Part shown: one piece after another, positions 57,601 to 64,000 of the stretch | Layout: each line of letters opens with the position of its first letter | How positions within the stretch are numbered: the first letter of the stretch is position 1 | Assembly (NCBI RefSeq): GCF_001278055.1 | Contig: NZ_CP010802.1 | Location: forward strand, 992,001 to 1,056,000 | From: Desulfuromonas soudanensis | GTDB lineage: Bacteria > Desulfobacterota > Desulfuromonadia > Desulfuromonadales > WTL | Reading direction: 5' to 3' | DNA: 64,000 nt | The notes under the pieces: model-generated | The model's database searches: none | Told to the model about the DNA's origin: nothing | The model's input: the letters and a program-made list of their open reading frames with translations, nothing else | Translations under genes and position numbers: made by a program

Positions 57601-57680
57601 TCGATGAAATGTTCCTGCGACGCCGAACGTTCTTTGAGTGTCGAGGCCTTCCACTTGGCGATGAATTCCCGTACGGTCAA
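54615..57680 (-). CDS. MmeI-like type IIG/IIL restriction-modification enzyme (nuclease plus adenine methyltransferase)
   Basis: The start is probably the TTG at 57680, overlapping the larC stop (TTGA), with AAGGGAAA upstream. The 1021-residue protein has an N-terminal nuclease motif D64...E74-Y-K76, the same D-10-E-2-K spacing as MmeI. A helical region, SAM motif I VLDPACGSGNFLYL (about 362-375), catalytic NPPF (about 550-553) and a C-terminal target-recognition half follow. Compared with typical members (about 920 residues) it carries roughly 75 extra residues between motif I and NPPF. Those residues are encoded by GC-rich palindromic repeats (56075-56142 and 56249-56287). One polypeptide would both cut and methylate; activity with the insert is uncertain. 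Confidence 0.88.
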   Translation of the reverse strand: MTVREFIAKWKASTLKERSASQEHFIDLCRLLAHKTPAEADPTGEHFTFERGASKTGGGEGWADVWKKGFFAWEYKGKHKDLIAAFAQLQRYAIALENPPLLVVSDMETIVIHTNFTNTVQEIHTLALEDLEKPEALQKLRWLLTEPERFRPGITRHMVTERAAQTFAELAQTLRSAGHTSHSVAHFVNKLIFCMFAEDSGLLPGHLFTRMVESIQSRPAQFADRARLLFAAMRHGGEIGFGDVVPWFNGGLFDDDDALPLDAVSVAQLLACAKLDWSDIEPAIFGTLFERGLDPAKRSQLGAHYTDRDSILRIVGPVVIEPLEREWSASKIEISSLLDKGTAPARKKAEGCYRAFLTKLRAMRVLDPACGSGNFLYLSLVELKNLEHRLMLEGEIFGFQRDFHQIGPHNVLGIEINDYAAELARVTVWIGDIQWNMKNGVGYSTDPILKKLDGIACRDALLTRAPSPQPSPARGEGAIQPEALTMDADASPPTSPLNELHGTQAPHGPQAPPPFMGGSVAQAPPPFMGGGWGEGSLWLEAAWPEADCIVGNPPFLGDKKMLAELGEDYVTRLRSRYKGRVPGGADLVTYWFEKARAEVEAGRVQRAGLVATNSIRGGASRRVLERICASGRIFNAWSDEPWINEGAAVRVSLICFAGNGLAESECKSARLDSKPVSAIYADLTGPAERAGFEPGPTCDLTTATALKENESVAFQGPTKGGAFDIPGELARQWLHQPNPHGKSNSEVIKPWANGQAITGRWPDMWIIDFAEWSEDQATLFEAPFAHVLVNIKPDRKFSPEKGMRERYWLFKRSGADMRLAISGLSRYIATPEVAKHRVFVWCPASIASDKNLVVIARNDDTTFGILQSRIHELWALRMGTSLEDRPRYTSSTTFRTFPFPTGLTPNLPASSYAGTPQAEAIATAAQRLVELRDNWLNPPEWVERLPEVVAGYPDRILPKPGCEKDLAKRTLTNLYNLRPQWLQNAHATLDAAVAAAYGWPADLADDEVLGRLLALNRERSG
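56075..56142. repeat. GC-rich palindromic repeats inside the methyltransferase gene (R1)
   Basis: Two near-identical hairpins, CCCCTCCCATGAAGGGAGGG and CCCTCCCATGAAGGGAGGGG, sit in tandem. A CTACCCTCCCCCCAGC tail precedes them. In the protein they read as two APPPFMGG units and GWGEG. The frame is preserved. Confidence 0.82.
56249..56287. repeat. GC-rich palindromic repeat inside the methyltransferase gene (R2)
   Basis: CCCTCTCCCCTTGCGGGAGA followed by GGGCTGGGGAGAGGGGG has the hairpin-plus-G-rich-tail plan of the copies around the DUF559 gene. In the protein it reads APSPQPSPARGEGA. It is separated from R1 by about 105 bp of unique sequence. Confidence 0.82.
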
Positions 57681-58873
57681 CGTGATTTCCCTTCGTGTTC
57701 CAACCGTTTTTTGTCGGCCGCCTGTTCGACGATCCGGTAGATTTCCGGCAGCGGTCGTCTGGAGGCCGACGCCAGAGCGCGGCAGCTTTCGTACTCCGGG
57801 GCGATGCGCAGCAGGTTGGTCCCCTCGAACAAGAGCTTGACCTGCACCTGTCCGAATTCGGTCTGCACCGTTGCGGCCTCGCGGCGCAGCTTCAGGCGCT
57901 GGCAGGTGGAAGTGCGGATGCCGATGGCGCTGCTTTGTCGGAGAATCAGGCGCGCCAGGCGATCCGTGTCCTCCATTTTTGCCACCGCCGTCAGGCGCAC
58001 GCCGGGGCGGTTTTTCTTCATCTGCAGGGGGGAGAAGGCGACGTCGAGGGCGCCTTCGGAGAGGAGGCGCTCCATCAGGTAACCGAGAACTTCGGGGGTG
58101 GAGTCGTCGAGATGGGTTTCGAGAAGGGTGACGGTGTCGCGCTCCAGTCCGGCGCTTGCGGCGGCGCGGCCGAGGATTCCCCGCAGCAGGTTGGGGCGGT
58201 CCGGGAGGTCGCGGCTGCCGACGCCGTAACCGACGCGCTCCAGAATCAGGTCCGGAAACGGGGCGAATTCGGCGATCTCGGCGGCGATGGCGGCGCCGGT
58301 GGGGGTGACCAGCTCCTGGTCGCTGTGGCCATCCACCACCGGCAGCCCCCTGAGGATTTCCAGGGTCGCCGGGGCCGGGAGGGGAAAGACACCGTGGGCG
58401 CAGGAGACGGTGCCGGATGAGAGGGGGAGGGGGGCGCAGACGATGCGCCCGGCGCCGAGGAGATCGAGGCCGACGGCGGCGCCGACAATATCGACGATGG
58501 AGTCGACGGCGCCGACTTCGTGGAAGTGGACGGCCTCCAGGGGGACGCCGTGCACCGCCGCCTCGGCGACGCCGATGCGCTTAAAGATCCGCCGCGCCAC
58601 TTCTCGCGGTCCGGTCTTGAGGGAGGAGGTCGCAAGCATGGCGTCGATGTCGGACCAGGTGCGGTGGTGGTGCTGCTCCTCGACGGCCACGGTGACCTGT
58701 GTTCCGGCGATCCCCCGGCGGCTCTGCCGGGCGGCGCCGAGACGGTAGCCGGGTACGGGAAGTTTGGCCAGTTCGGCTTCGATCGCCTCGAGAGGGACGC
58801 CGAGGTCGACGAGGAGGCCGAGGACCATGTCGCCGGAGATCCCCGAAAAGGTGTCGAGATAGAGGGTCTTCAC
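57677..58873 (-). CDS. larC: LarC, nickel insertion step of the NPN (lactate racemase) cofactor
   Basis: The start is a GTG at 58873 after GGAGGGAGCC, overlapping the larB stop as GTGA; the longer open frame upstream is a larB shadow. The 398-residue protein begins VKTLYLDTFSGISGDMVLGL, the LarC/DUF111 hallmark. It has HFHEVGAVDSIVDIVGAA (about 117-134) and a C-terminal ferredoxin-like region. It is full-length without the frameshift seen in some larC genes. LarC inserts nickel using CTP. LarE and a LarA-type enzyme must be elsewhere, if present. Confidence 0.94.
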   Translation of the reverse strand: MKTLYLDTFSGISGDMVLGLLVDLGVPLEAIEAELAKLPVPGYRLGAARQSRRGIAGTQVTVAVEEQHHHRTWSDIDAMLATSSLKTGPREVARRIFKRIGVAEAAVHGVPLEAVHFHEVGAVDSIVDIVGAAVGLDLLGAGRIVCAPLPLSSGTVSCAHGVFPLPAPATLEILRGLPVVDGHSDQELVTPTGAAIAAEIAEFAPFPDLILERVGYGVGSRDLPDRPNLLRGILGRAAASAGLERDTVTLLETHLDDSTPEVLGYLMERLLSEGALDVAFSPLQMKKNRPGVRLTAVAKMEDTDRLARLILRQSSAIGIRTSTCQRLKLRREAATVQTEFGQVQVKLLFEGTNLLRIAPEYESCRALASASRRPLPEIYRIVEQAADKKRLEHEGKSR

Positions 58874-59628
58874 GGCTCCCTCCGGGTATTGATGCGGTGG
58901 GCGGCGAAGGCGGCGCCGAAGCCGTTGTCGATGTTGACCACCGTCACCCCGGCGGCGCAGGAGTTGAGCATGCCGAGGAGGGCGGCGACTCCGCCGAAGG
59001 CGGCGCCGTAGCCGATGGAGGTGGGGACGGCGATGACCGGGACGGAGACCAGGCCGCCGACCACGGAGGGGAGGGCCCCCTCCATTCCGGCGACGACGAT
59101 GATGACCGCCGCTTCCTGCAGGAGGTCGGCCCGGGCCAGAAGGCGGTGGATGCCGGCGACGCCGACGTCGACCAGTTCGTCCACCTCGTTGCCGAGGATG
59201 CGCGCGGTGAGGGACGCCTCGCGGGCGACGGGGATGTCGGAGGTGCCGGCGCAGACCACCAGGATCTTGCCGATGCCGCATTTTGCGACGGGTTTTTGCA
59301 CCAGGGTCAGGGCGCGGGCGTCGCGGTCGTAGGCGGCGCCGGGGTGACGCTCGAGGAGCGGTCCGGCCTTGTCGGCAGCCAGACGGGTGACGAGGATGTT
59401 GCCGCCGTGTTCGGCCATCCGCCCGACGATGGTCAACAGCTGCTCGCCGCTCTTCCCTTCGCCGAAGACGACCTCGGGGGCTCCCTGGCGCAGTTCGCGG
59501 TGGCGATCGATCATGGCCACCCCGACATCCTCGAAGGGGAGGGTGCGCAGCCGCTCCATCCCTTCGGCGACGGAGAGTTTCCCCTCGCTCAGGGCGGTGA
59601 GCATGGTTTGCAATTCGGTGGGATTCAT
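58870..59628 (-). CDS. larB: LarB, nicotinate adenine dinucleotide carboxylase/hydrolase
   Basis: The start is the ATG at 59628, six bases after GAGG; an ATG two codons upstream would overlap that site. The 252-residue protein has an N-terminal helical region and a C-terminal PurE-like domain: VCAGTSDIPVAREASLTARI, DVGVAGIHRLL, and GMEGALPSVVGGLVSVPVIA. LarB carboxylates the pyridinium ring of NaAD, the first step of the nickel-pincer cofactor. It is coupled to larC. Confidence 0.95.
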   Translation of the reverse strand: MNPTELQTMLTALSEGKLSVAEGMERLRTLPFEDVGVAMIDRHRELRQGAPEVVFGEGKSGEQLLTIVGRMAEHGGNILVTRLAADKAGPLLERHPGAAYDRDARALTLVQKPVAKCGIGKILVVCAGTSDIPVAREASLTARILGNEVDELVDVGVAGIHRLLARADLLQEAAVIIVVAGMEGALPSVVGGLVSVPVIAVPTSIGYGAAFGGVAALLGMLNSCAAGVTVVNIDNGFGAAFAAHRINTRREP

Positions 59629-59764
59629 GGCCATCCTCGGCAGAGAAGCGTTTGGCCTGACAGAATAGCAACTTGCCGGAGGGATTTCAAAGGGAGAATT
59701 GCCCGGGGTTGGCAGTCGCTCCCCGCGCCCTTTTTTTGCAGCGGCCTTGCGTCCCCTTCGGCAA

Positions 59765-60505
59765 TCAGCGGCTGAGGTGCCCGAGTTCGAAGAGAAGGAG
59801 GGTGACATAGCCGGCGATGGCGGCGAGGGTCGTCGAAAAGAGGACCAGGGCGCCGAGCATCCTGAAATTGATGTGTCTTCGGGTCTTGAAACTGGTGCGG
59901 GGAAAGATACGGGTCAGAGCCAGACTCAGCAGCGCCGCGAGGATCAGCAGCCACCCCTGGGCGAAGAGGAGCCTGGACAGGTCGAGTTGCCGCAGGTATC
60001 CGTATCCGACGACGCCCCCCGGGATGGCCAGGATCAGCGCGCCGCGGAAGAGGCGGTGGTGGACGATCCAGTTGCGGTTGCTCCAGTTCCCCATGATCGA
60101 GAGGAGTTTTTGATGGATCTGGGCTCCGGCCTGGTGAACCGTCTTGCTGAAGGTCGTCAGCTCCATGAGGGGAAACCCCTGCCGGGAGAAGGTGAGGGTG
60201 ATGTCGATGAGTTCCGGTCGACCGAGCTTGAGGCTGACGACCGCCTTCCTGAGGGACGGATCGAGGGCTTCCCCCTTGAACTCGGACATGGAGGGGAGAT
60301 CCAGGATGCCTTCACGGGTCAGGAGGGTCACGGAGAACTTGCGCAGCTCGCCTGGGTTTTTCACCTCGAGAACGTACATCATGCTCTCGATTTCCTTTTT
60401 GAATCCCCGGGCGACCTGGGTCAGGAAAAAGGTCTCGATCTGCGCCAGGAGCCGCTTGTCGACCCGGCAGGACGGCAGGGATTTTTTCAGGGTGAATTTT
60501 TCCAC
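59765..60505 (-). CDS. Hypothetical membrane protein
   Basis: The start is placed at the GTG at 60505, after GAGGTCC; the longer open frame upstream is low-complexity. The 246-residue product has a soluble N-terminal half (about 1-145) with beta-strand-like segments (FSVTLLTREGILDLPS, LKLGRPELIDITLTFSR). Three predicted membrane helices follow (about 155-174, 181-203, 216-240). No family was recognised. It may be anchored facing the cytoplasm. It lies about 140 bp upstream of larB on the same strand. Confidence 0.6.
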   Translation of the reverse strand: MEKFTLKKSLPSCRVDKRLLAQIETFFLTQVARGFKKEIESMMYVLEVKNPGELRKFSVTLLTREGILDLPSMSEFKGEALDPSLRKAVVSLKLGRPELIDITLTFSRQGFPLMELTTFSKTVHQAGAQIHQKLLSIMGNWSNRNWIVHHRLFRGALILAIPGGVVGYGYLRQLDLSRLLFAQGWLLILAALLSLALTRIFPRTSFKTRRHINFRMLGALVLFSTTLAAIAGYVTLLLFELGHLSR

Positions 60506-60756
60506 GGGGGACCTCGTTGAGTTGGGCGGTTTCGAGGAAAAGAGAATAATGTTCCCTGAGCAATTCCCGTACCAGTGCCGGAGCAGATCCAAATTTATCC
60601 CTGTTTCGCCAGGCCAGGGGCGGTTTTGTCGAGGCAGGGGGGGGCGGAGCCCGATTCCGGGCCGCCAGAGGGGGAGGGGAATCCGGGAAGGGAACCTTTT
60701 GGCGGAGGTCGACCCGGCCCTTTGGCCGGGGGAGGAGAGCGGGCGACGGCCCTCCC
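60506..60756. other. Intergenic stretch with one hairpin
   Basis: Between ftsK and the membrane-protein gene. CCCGGCC-CTTT-GGCCGGGG (60713-60731) may act as a weak terminator for ftsK. The rest is GC-rich and shows no RNA gene or open frame of quality. Confidence 0.4.
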
Positions 60757-63048
60757 TCAGGTCGGGGGGATCTTGCCGATAAAGACTTCCCGGGGGCGGC
60801 TGGTGCCGTCGGAGGGGCCGACGATCCCTTCCTGCTCCATCTTCTCCACCATGCGCGCCGCGCGGTTGTAACCGAGACGCAGCCGGCGCTGCAGCATGGA
60901 GATGGAGGCCTGGCGGCTTTCGGCGACGAGGGCCAGCGCCTCGTCCCATTTCTCGTCGTATTCCTCTTCCCCTTCGTCCCCTCCGCCGTCGGCCGAGGGC
61001 GGGGCGCTGAGGATCGATTTGTCGTATTCGGGGTCCCCCTGCTTCTTGAGAAAATCGACGACGCGCTGCACCTCGAGTTCGGAGACGAAGGCGCCGTGGA
61101 CCCGCTGCAGGGCTCCCGTTCCCGGCGGCAGGTAGAGCATGTCTCCCATGCCGAGAAGGGTTTCGGCGCCCATGGAGTCGAGGATGGTGCGCGAGTCGAT
61201 GCGGGAGAAGACCTTGAAGGAGATCCGGGTCGGGAAGTTGGCCTTGATCAGGCCGGTGATGACGTCGACGGAGGGGCGCTGGGTGGCGAGGATGAGGTGG
61301 ATGCCGGCGGCGCGGGCCATCTGTGCCAGGCGGGCGATCGATTCCTCGATGTCGCGGCCGGCGACCATCATCAGGTCGGCGAGTTCGTCGACGATGACGA
61401 CGATGAAGGGGAGGTGACCATGTTCGAGGATTTCCCCCTCGGCCAGCTCGACCTCGGGGAGTTCCTCCTCCCCCTCCTCGAGTGCTTCAACAACCATCTG
61501 CCCCCTGGCCCGGAGATCGTCCTTCTCCTTGGCCTCCCGGGCGATCTTTTTGTTGTAGCCGTCGATGTTGCGCACCCCCTTGTCGGCCATGAGCTTGTAG
61601 CGCCGCTCCATTTCCCGTACCGCCCAGTTGAGGGCCAGGGCCGCCTTCTTGGGGTTGGTGACCACGGGGAGGAGGAGGTGGGGGATCCCCTCGTAGATGG
61701 AGAGCTCGAGCATCTTCGGGTCGACCATGATGATCCGCACATCCTCGGGGGTCGCCCGGTAGAGGAGGGAGAGGATCATGGTGTTGATGGAGACCGACTT
61801 GCCGCTGCCGGTGGAGCCGGCGACGAGGACGTGGGGCATCTTGGCGAGGTCGGCGACGACGGTGCGGCCGAAGATGTCCTTCCCCAGCGCCATGGGGAGG
61901 CGGCCGCCGGTCTTCTGATATTCCTCCGAGGCGAGGATTTCCTTGAGGTAGACCGTTTCCCGGTCCTTGTTGGGGATTTCGATGCCGACCACCCCGCGCC
62001 CGGGGATCGGCGCGACGATGCGGATCGACAGGGCCTTCAGGGCCATGGAGAGGTCGTCGGAGAGTCCGGCGATCTTGCTGACCTTGACCCCGGGAGCCGG
62101 TGCGAACTCGTACATGGTGACCACCGGTCCCGGCTTGACTTCCACCACTTCGCCCTGGACGTTGAAGTCCTGGAGCTTCTTGGTGAGAATCCGCGCCTGC
62201 ATGGTCAGGACCTCCTTGTCGATCGGCTTGGGCGGTTCGCCGTCGTGGTCGAGAAGGGAGAGCGTCGGCTTGTGGTAGGTTCCCGTGGGCTCGAGAAAGG
62301 CGAAGGCGTCCTGCCCCTCCAGTTCATCCTTCTTCTTTTTTTTGGCCGGTTTGGAGGGAATCGGCAGCTGCCTCGGCTCGGGGGCGAGGATCACCGGTCC
62401 GGCCTGGCGGATTTCGATGACCTTGAGTTTTTCCGGCTTCTTCCGTTCGCGCCGCTGGCGGCGCAGTTCCCGGCGCCGCTCCAGGTAGCCGGCGAAGCGG
62501 GCGAGGACCCCCTCGAGAAAGAGGACCATGGAGAAGCGGGCCGTGAGCATGAGCGAGACGAGGAAAAAGACCGAGAGAAAGATCGCCGCGCCGGTGACGT
62601 TGAGATAATCGGCCAGGGAGCGCTCCAGCAGGCGGCCGATGGCGCCGCCGGCCTGGCCGATCTTCTGCCCGGCGAAGGTCACCTTCTCGAAACGCAATGA
62701 AATCAGTCCCGATAAAGAGAAGAGAAGGACGAGAAATGCGCCGATCTTGTACCAGCGCAAGGTGATGTCGCGGAATTTGAGGAGGCGCCAGGAGAGGAGG
62801 AGGCAGGCGATGGGGAGGAGGAGGACCGGCAGCCCGAGGAGTTGGAAGAGGAGGTCGGCGAGATGGGCGCCGACCACGCCGCCGTAGTTATGGATGGTTT
62901 TCGGGTGAAAATTGTTGTTGAAGGACGGGTCGCCGTTGTGAAAGGAGACCAGCGACAGCAGCAAAAAGATGCCGGTCGCCAGCCAGAAGAAGCCGCCGAT
63001 CTCCTTTTTGATATGTTCCCGGAAGAGGACTCTTTTTTCGTCGTTCAT
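60757..63048 (-). CDS. ftsK: DNA translocase FtsK
   Basis: The 763-residue protein has four N-terminal membrane helices (about 18-165), a short charged linker and the beta domain. The RecA-like motor has Walker A GSTGSGKSVS (about 415-424) and Walker B FIVVIVDELADLM. The C-terminal gamma winged helix (about 695-763, SISMLQRRLRLGYNRAARMV) recognises KOPS-type DNA. It couples chromosome dimer resolution to division. The linker is short, like SpoIIIE/FtsK of many deltaproteobacteria. Confidence 0.97.
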   Translation of the reverse strand: MNDEKRVLFREHIKKEIGGFFWLATGIFLLLSLVSFHNGDPSFNNNFHPKTIHNYGGVVGAHLADLLFQLLGLPVLLLPIACLLLSWRLLKFRDITLRWYKIGAFLVLLFSLSGLISLRFEKVTFAGQKIGQAGGAIGRLLERSLADYLNVTGAAIFLSVFFLVSLMLTARFSMVLFLEGVLARFAGYLERRRELRRQRRERKKPEKLKVIEIRQAGPVILAPEPRQLPIPSKPAKKKKKDELEGQDAFAFLEPTGTYHKPTLSLLDHDGEPPKPIDKEVLTMQARILTKKLQDFNVQGEVVEVKPGPVVTMYEFAPAPGVKVSKIAGLSDDLSMALKALSIRIVAPIPGRGVVGIEIPNKDRETVYLKEILASEEYQKTGGRLPMALGKDIFGRTVVADLAKMPHVLVAGSTGSGKSVSINTMILSLLYRATPEDVRIIMVDPKMLELSIYEGIPHLLLPVVTNPKKAALALNWAVREMERRYKLMADKGVRNIDGYNKKIAREAKEKDDLRARGQMVVEALEEGEEELPEVELAEGEILEHGHLPFIVVIVDELADLMMVAGRDIEESIARLAQMARAAGIHLILATQRPSVDVITGLIKANFPTRISFKVFSRIDSRTILDSMGAETLLGMGDMLYLPPGTGALQRVHGAFVSELEVQRVVDFLKKQGDPEYDKSILSAPPSADGGGDEGEEEYDEKWDEALALVAESRQASISMLQRRLRLGYNRAARMVEKMEQEGIVGPSDGTSRPREVFIGKIPPT

Positions 63049-63078
63049 CAGAACAAACCTCGTCGGTTTCGGCCGCGG

Positions 63079-63870
63079 CTAAAGGGTCCAGAAAAGGACC
63101 GCGGCGCCGGCCAGCCAGCAGTAGATGGCGAAGGCGAACAGCCGCTTTTTGCGGATGACCGCCAGCAGAAAGTGAATGGAGAGAAGGCCGGCGGCAAAAG
63201 CCGCCGCCGTTCCGCTCAGGTAGAGGGGGAGGGTTCCGGCGGCGGCCCCCTCCAGGTCTTTCAGGGAGAGGAGCGTTGCGCCGAAAACCGCCGGCATTGC
63301 AAGGAGAAAGGAGAAACGGGCGGCGGTCTCCCCGTCCACCCCCCGCAGCAGGAGGGTGGCGATGGTCGAGCCGGAGCGGGAGATGCCGGGGATGATGGAG
63401 AAGCCCTGCACCGTCCCGACGATCAGGGCGTCGGATATCGTCAGCTCCCCCTCCCGGCGGCTGCCGCGGCGAAACCGTTCGCAGAAAAAGAGGAGGGTGC
63501 CGGTCACCAGAAGCATGAGGGCGATGACGGGGAGATTTTCGAACAGCCCCTCGAAGAAGTCCTTGAAGGCCAGGCCGATGATCGCCGTCGGCACCGAGCC
63601 GGCAATCAGCAGCAGCAGCAGACGGCGCTGCAGCCGGTCCTCGGGGCCGCTGCGAAAGGGGGCGCACAGGAGCGCGCCGATCTCGCGGCGGAAATAGAGG
63701 AGGACCGCCCCCATGGTTCCGAGGTGCAACAGGACGTCGAAGAGGACCCCCGGCTGGGAAAATCCCGGGATCAGGGACTGGGCGATCGCCAGATGCCCCG
63801 AGGAGGAGACCGGGAGGAATTCGGTGAGGCCCTGCAGAATGCCGAGGAGGATCGATTGGATCGGGGTCAT
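63079..63870 (-). CDS. uppP: Undecaprenyl-diphosphatase
   Basis: The start is the ATG at 63870; upstream frame runs into repeats. The 263-residue BacA-type membrane enzyme has EFLPVSSSGHLAIAQ (about 17-31) and the second motif PGISRSGST (about 160-168), plus eight or so helices. It recycles undecaprenyl pyrophosphate for peptidoglycan synthesis and can confer bacitracin resistance. It lies 30 bp upstream of ftsK on the same strand. Confidence 0.96.
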   Translation of the reverse strand: MTPIQSILLGILQGLTEFLPVSSSGHLAIAQSLIPGFSQPGVLFDVLLHLGTMGAVLLYFRREIGALLCAPFRSGPEDRLQRRLLLLLIAGSVPTAIIGLAFKDFFEGLFENLPVIALMLLVTGTLLFFCERFRRGSRREGELTISDALIVGTVQGFSIIPGISRSGSTIATLLLRGVDGETAARFSFLLAMPAVFGATLLSLKDLEGAAAGTLPLYLSGTAAAFAAGLLSIHFLLAVIRKKRLFAFAIYCWLAGAAVLFWTL

Positions 63871-63891
63871 GCCGTGCCTTTTGTGAGCGGA

Positions 63892-63955
63892 AAATGGAAT
63901 GCGGAATACAGAGAATAGAATACAGAACACAGAAAATAGAATATAGAAAAAGAAA
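63892..63955. repeat. AGAATAY-family units, locus A4 (half-site)
   Basis: GGAATGCGGAATACAGAGAA and following AGAATACAGAACACAG units to TAGAATATAGAA. Only one arm is seen, running toward the stop codon of the gene at the right edge. Confidence 0.7.
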
Positions 63956-63964
63956 GCTGAAGCT

Positions 63965-64000
63965 CTACAGTTCGAGGACGACGGGTAAAATGAGGGGGCG
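63965..64000 (-). CDS. 3' end of a gene, possibly ribonuclease J
   Basis: Eleven C-terminal residues (RPLILPVVLEL) precede a TAG. RNase J proteins commonly end in a similar RPMILPVVMEV-like sequence, so this is the best guess, but the match is too short to be secure. The gene enters from the right edge. Confidence 0.4.
   Translation of the reverse strand, partial: RPLILPVVLEL

Noticed and set aside
54619-57680. Methyltransferase as DrmMI of a DISARM island or as a BREX PglX
   Set aside because: No drmA/B/C, pglZ or brx genes are in the window, and the N-terminal D-E-x-K spacing fits a single-chain MmeI-like enzyme.
58874-59671. Long N-terminal extension of LarC
   Set aside because: Arg/Pro-rich shadow of larB; the GTG at 58873 with GGAGGG upstream yields the canonical LarC N-terminus.

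Overview
The window reads as chromosome of a GC-rich Gram-negative bacterium, most likely a member of the Desulfuromonadales (the Geobacter, Desulfuromonas and Pelobacter relatives). The reasons are an OmcA/MtrC-type multiheme cytochrome lipoprotein, a sigma-54-type two-component system, a GEMM-type cyclic-dinucleotide riboswitch, LL-diaminopimelate aminotransferase in a dap-arg cluster, and the gene order pgpA-cinA-thpR-recA-pilT-recX-alaS. The assignment is inference from gene content; no rRNA or tRNA gene was seen. Both edges cut genes: the cytochrome on the left and probably an RNase J-like gene on the right.

Region 1 (1-6.0 kb, minus strand) is a respiratory unit: DUF454 gene, dCache_3 histidine kinase and NtrC-type activator in one overlapping operon, then a 463-bp gap holding three palindromic sites and a -24/-12 promoter that fires into the cytochrome gene. 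Region 2 (6.2-17.7 kb) is envelope and export: a lipoprotein hydrolase, a NodI/NodJ-like ABC exporter, an MFS pump, two tandem paralogous TetR repressors each with a TGACTGA-NN-AGTCAGT operator, and a complete RND tripartite pump. Region 3 (17.7-27.8 kb) is accessory: a peptidoglycan-binding-like secreted protein, a secreted protein under a GEMM-like riboswitch, the iron-sulfur repair protein RIC behind an FNR-type box, L-2-hydroxyglutarate oxidase, two DUF1508 paralogues, an MBL-like protein, a DUF898/M48 pair and a decayed MltB transglycosylase.

Region 4 (27.8-42.7 kb, minus strand) runs hslV-hslU-argB-argD-argF-RDD-argG-NUDIX-nitrilase-argH-lipoprotein-dapA-dapB-dapL, i.e. arginine and lysine/peptidoglycan precursor synthesis. 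Its gaps are filled with imperfect hairpins built from degenerate 7-8-nt units. Two of these, flanking dapB, carry a 39-nt core in inverted orientation with one mismatch. Region 5 (42.8-53.9 kb) holds a REC-kinase hybrid, alaS, recX, a PilT/PilU ATPase, recA, thpR, a PAS-GAF kinase, cinA and pgpA. Region 6 (53.9-60.5 kb) holds a DUF559 endonuclease-like gene embedded in GC-rich palindromic repeats, an MmeI-like single-chain restriction-modification enzyme whose reading frame has absorbed the same kind of repeat, larC, larB and an unknown membrane protein. Region 7 (60.7-64 kb) holds ftsK and uppP.

The best leads for something new are the palindromic repeats around the DUF559 gene and inside the methyltransferase, the unit-built hairpins of the dap-arg cluster, the self-contained sigma-54 circuit for the cytochrome, and the riboswitch-controlled secreted protein.
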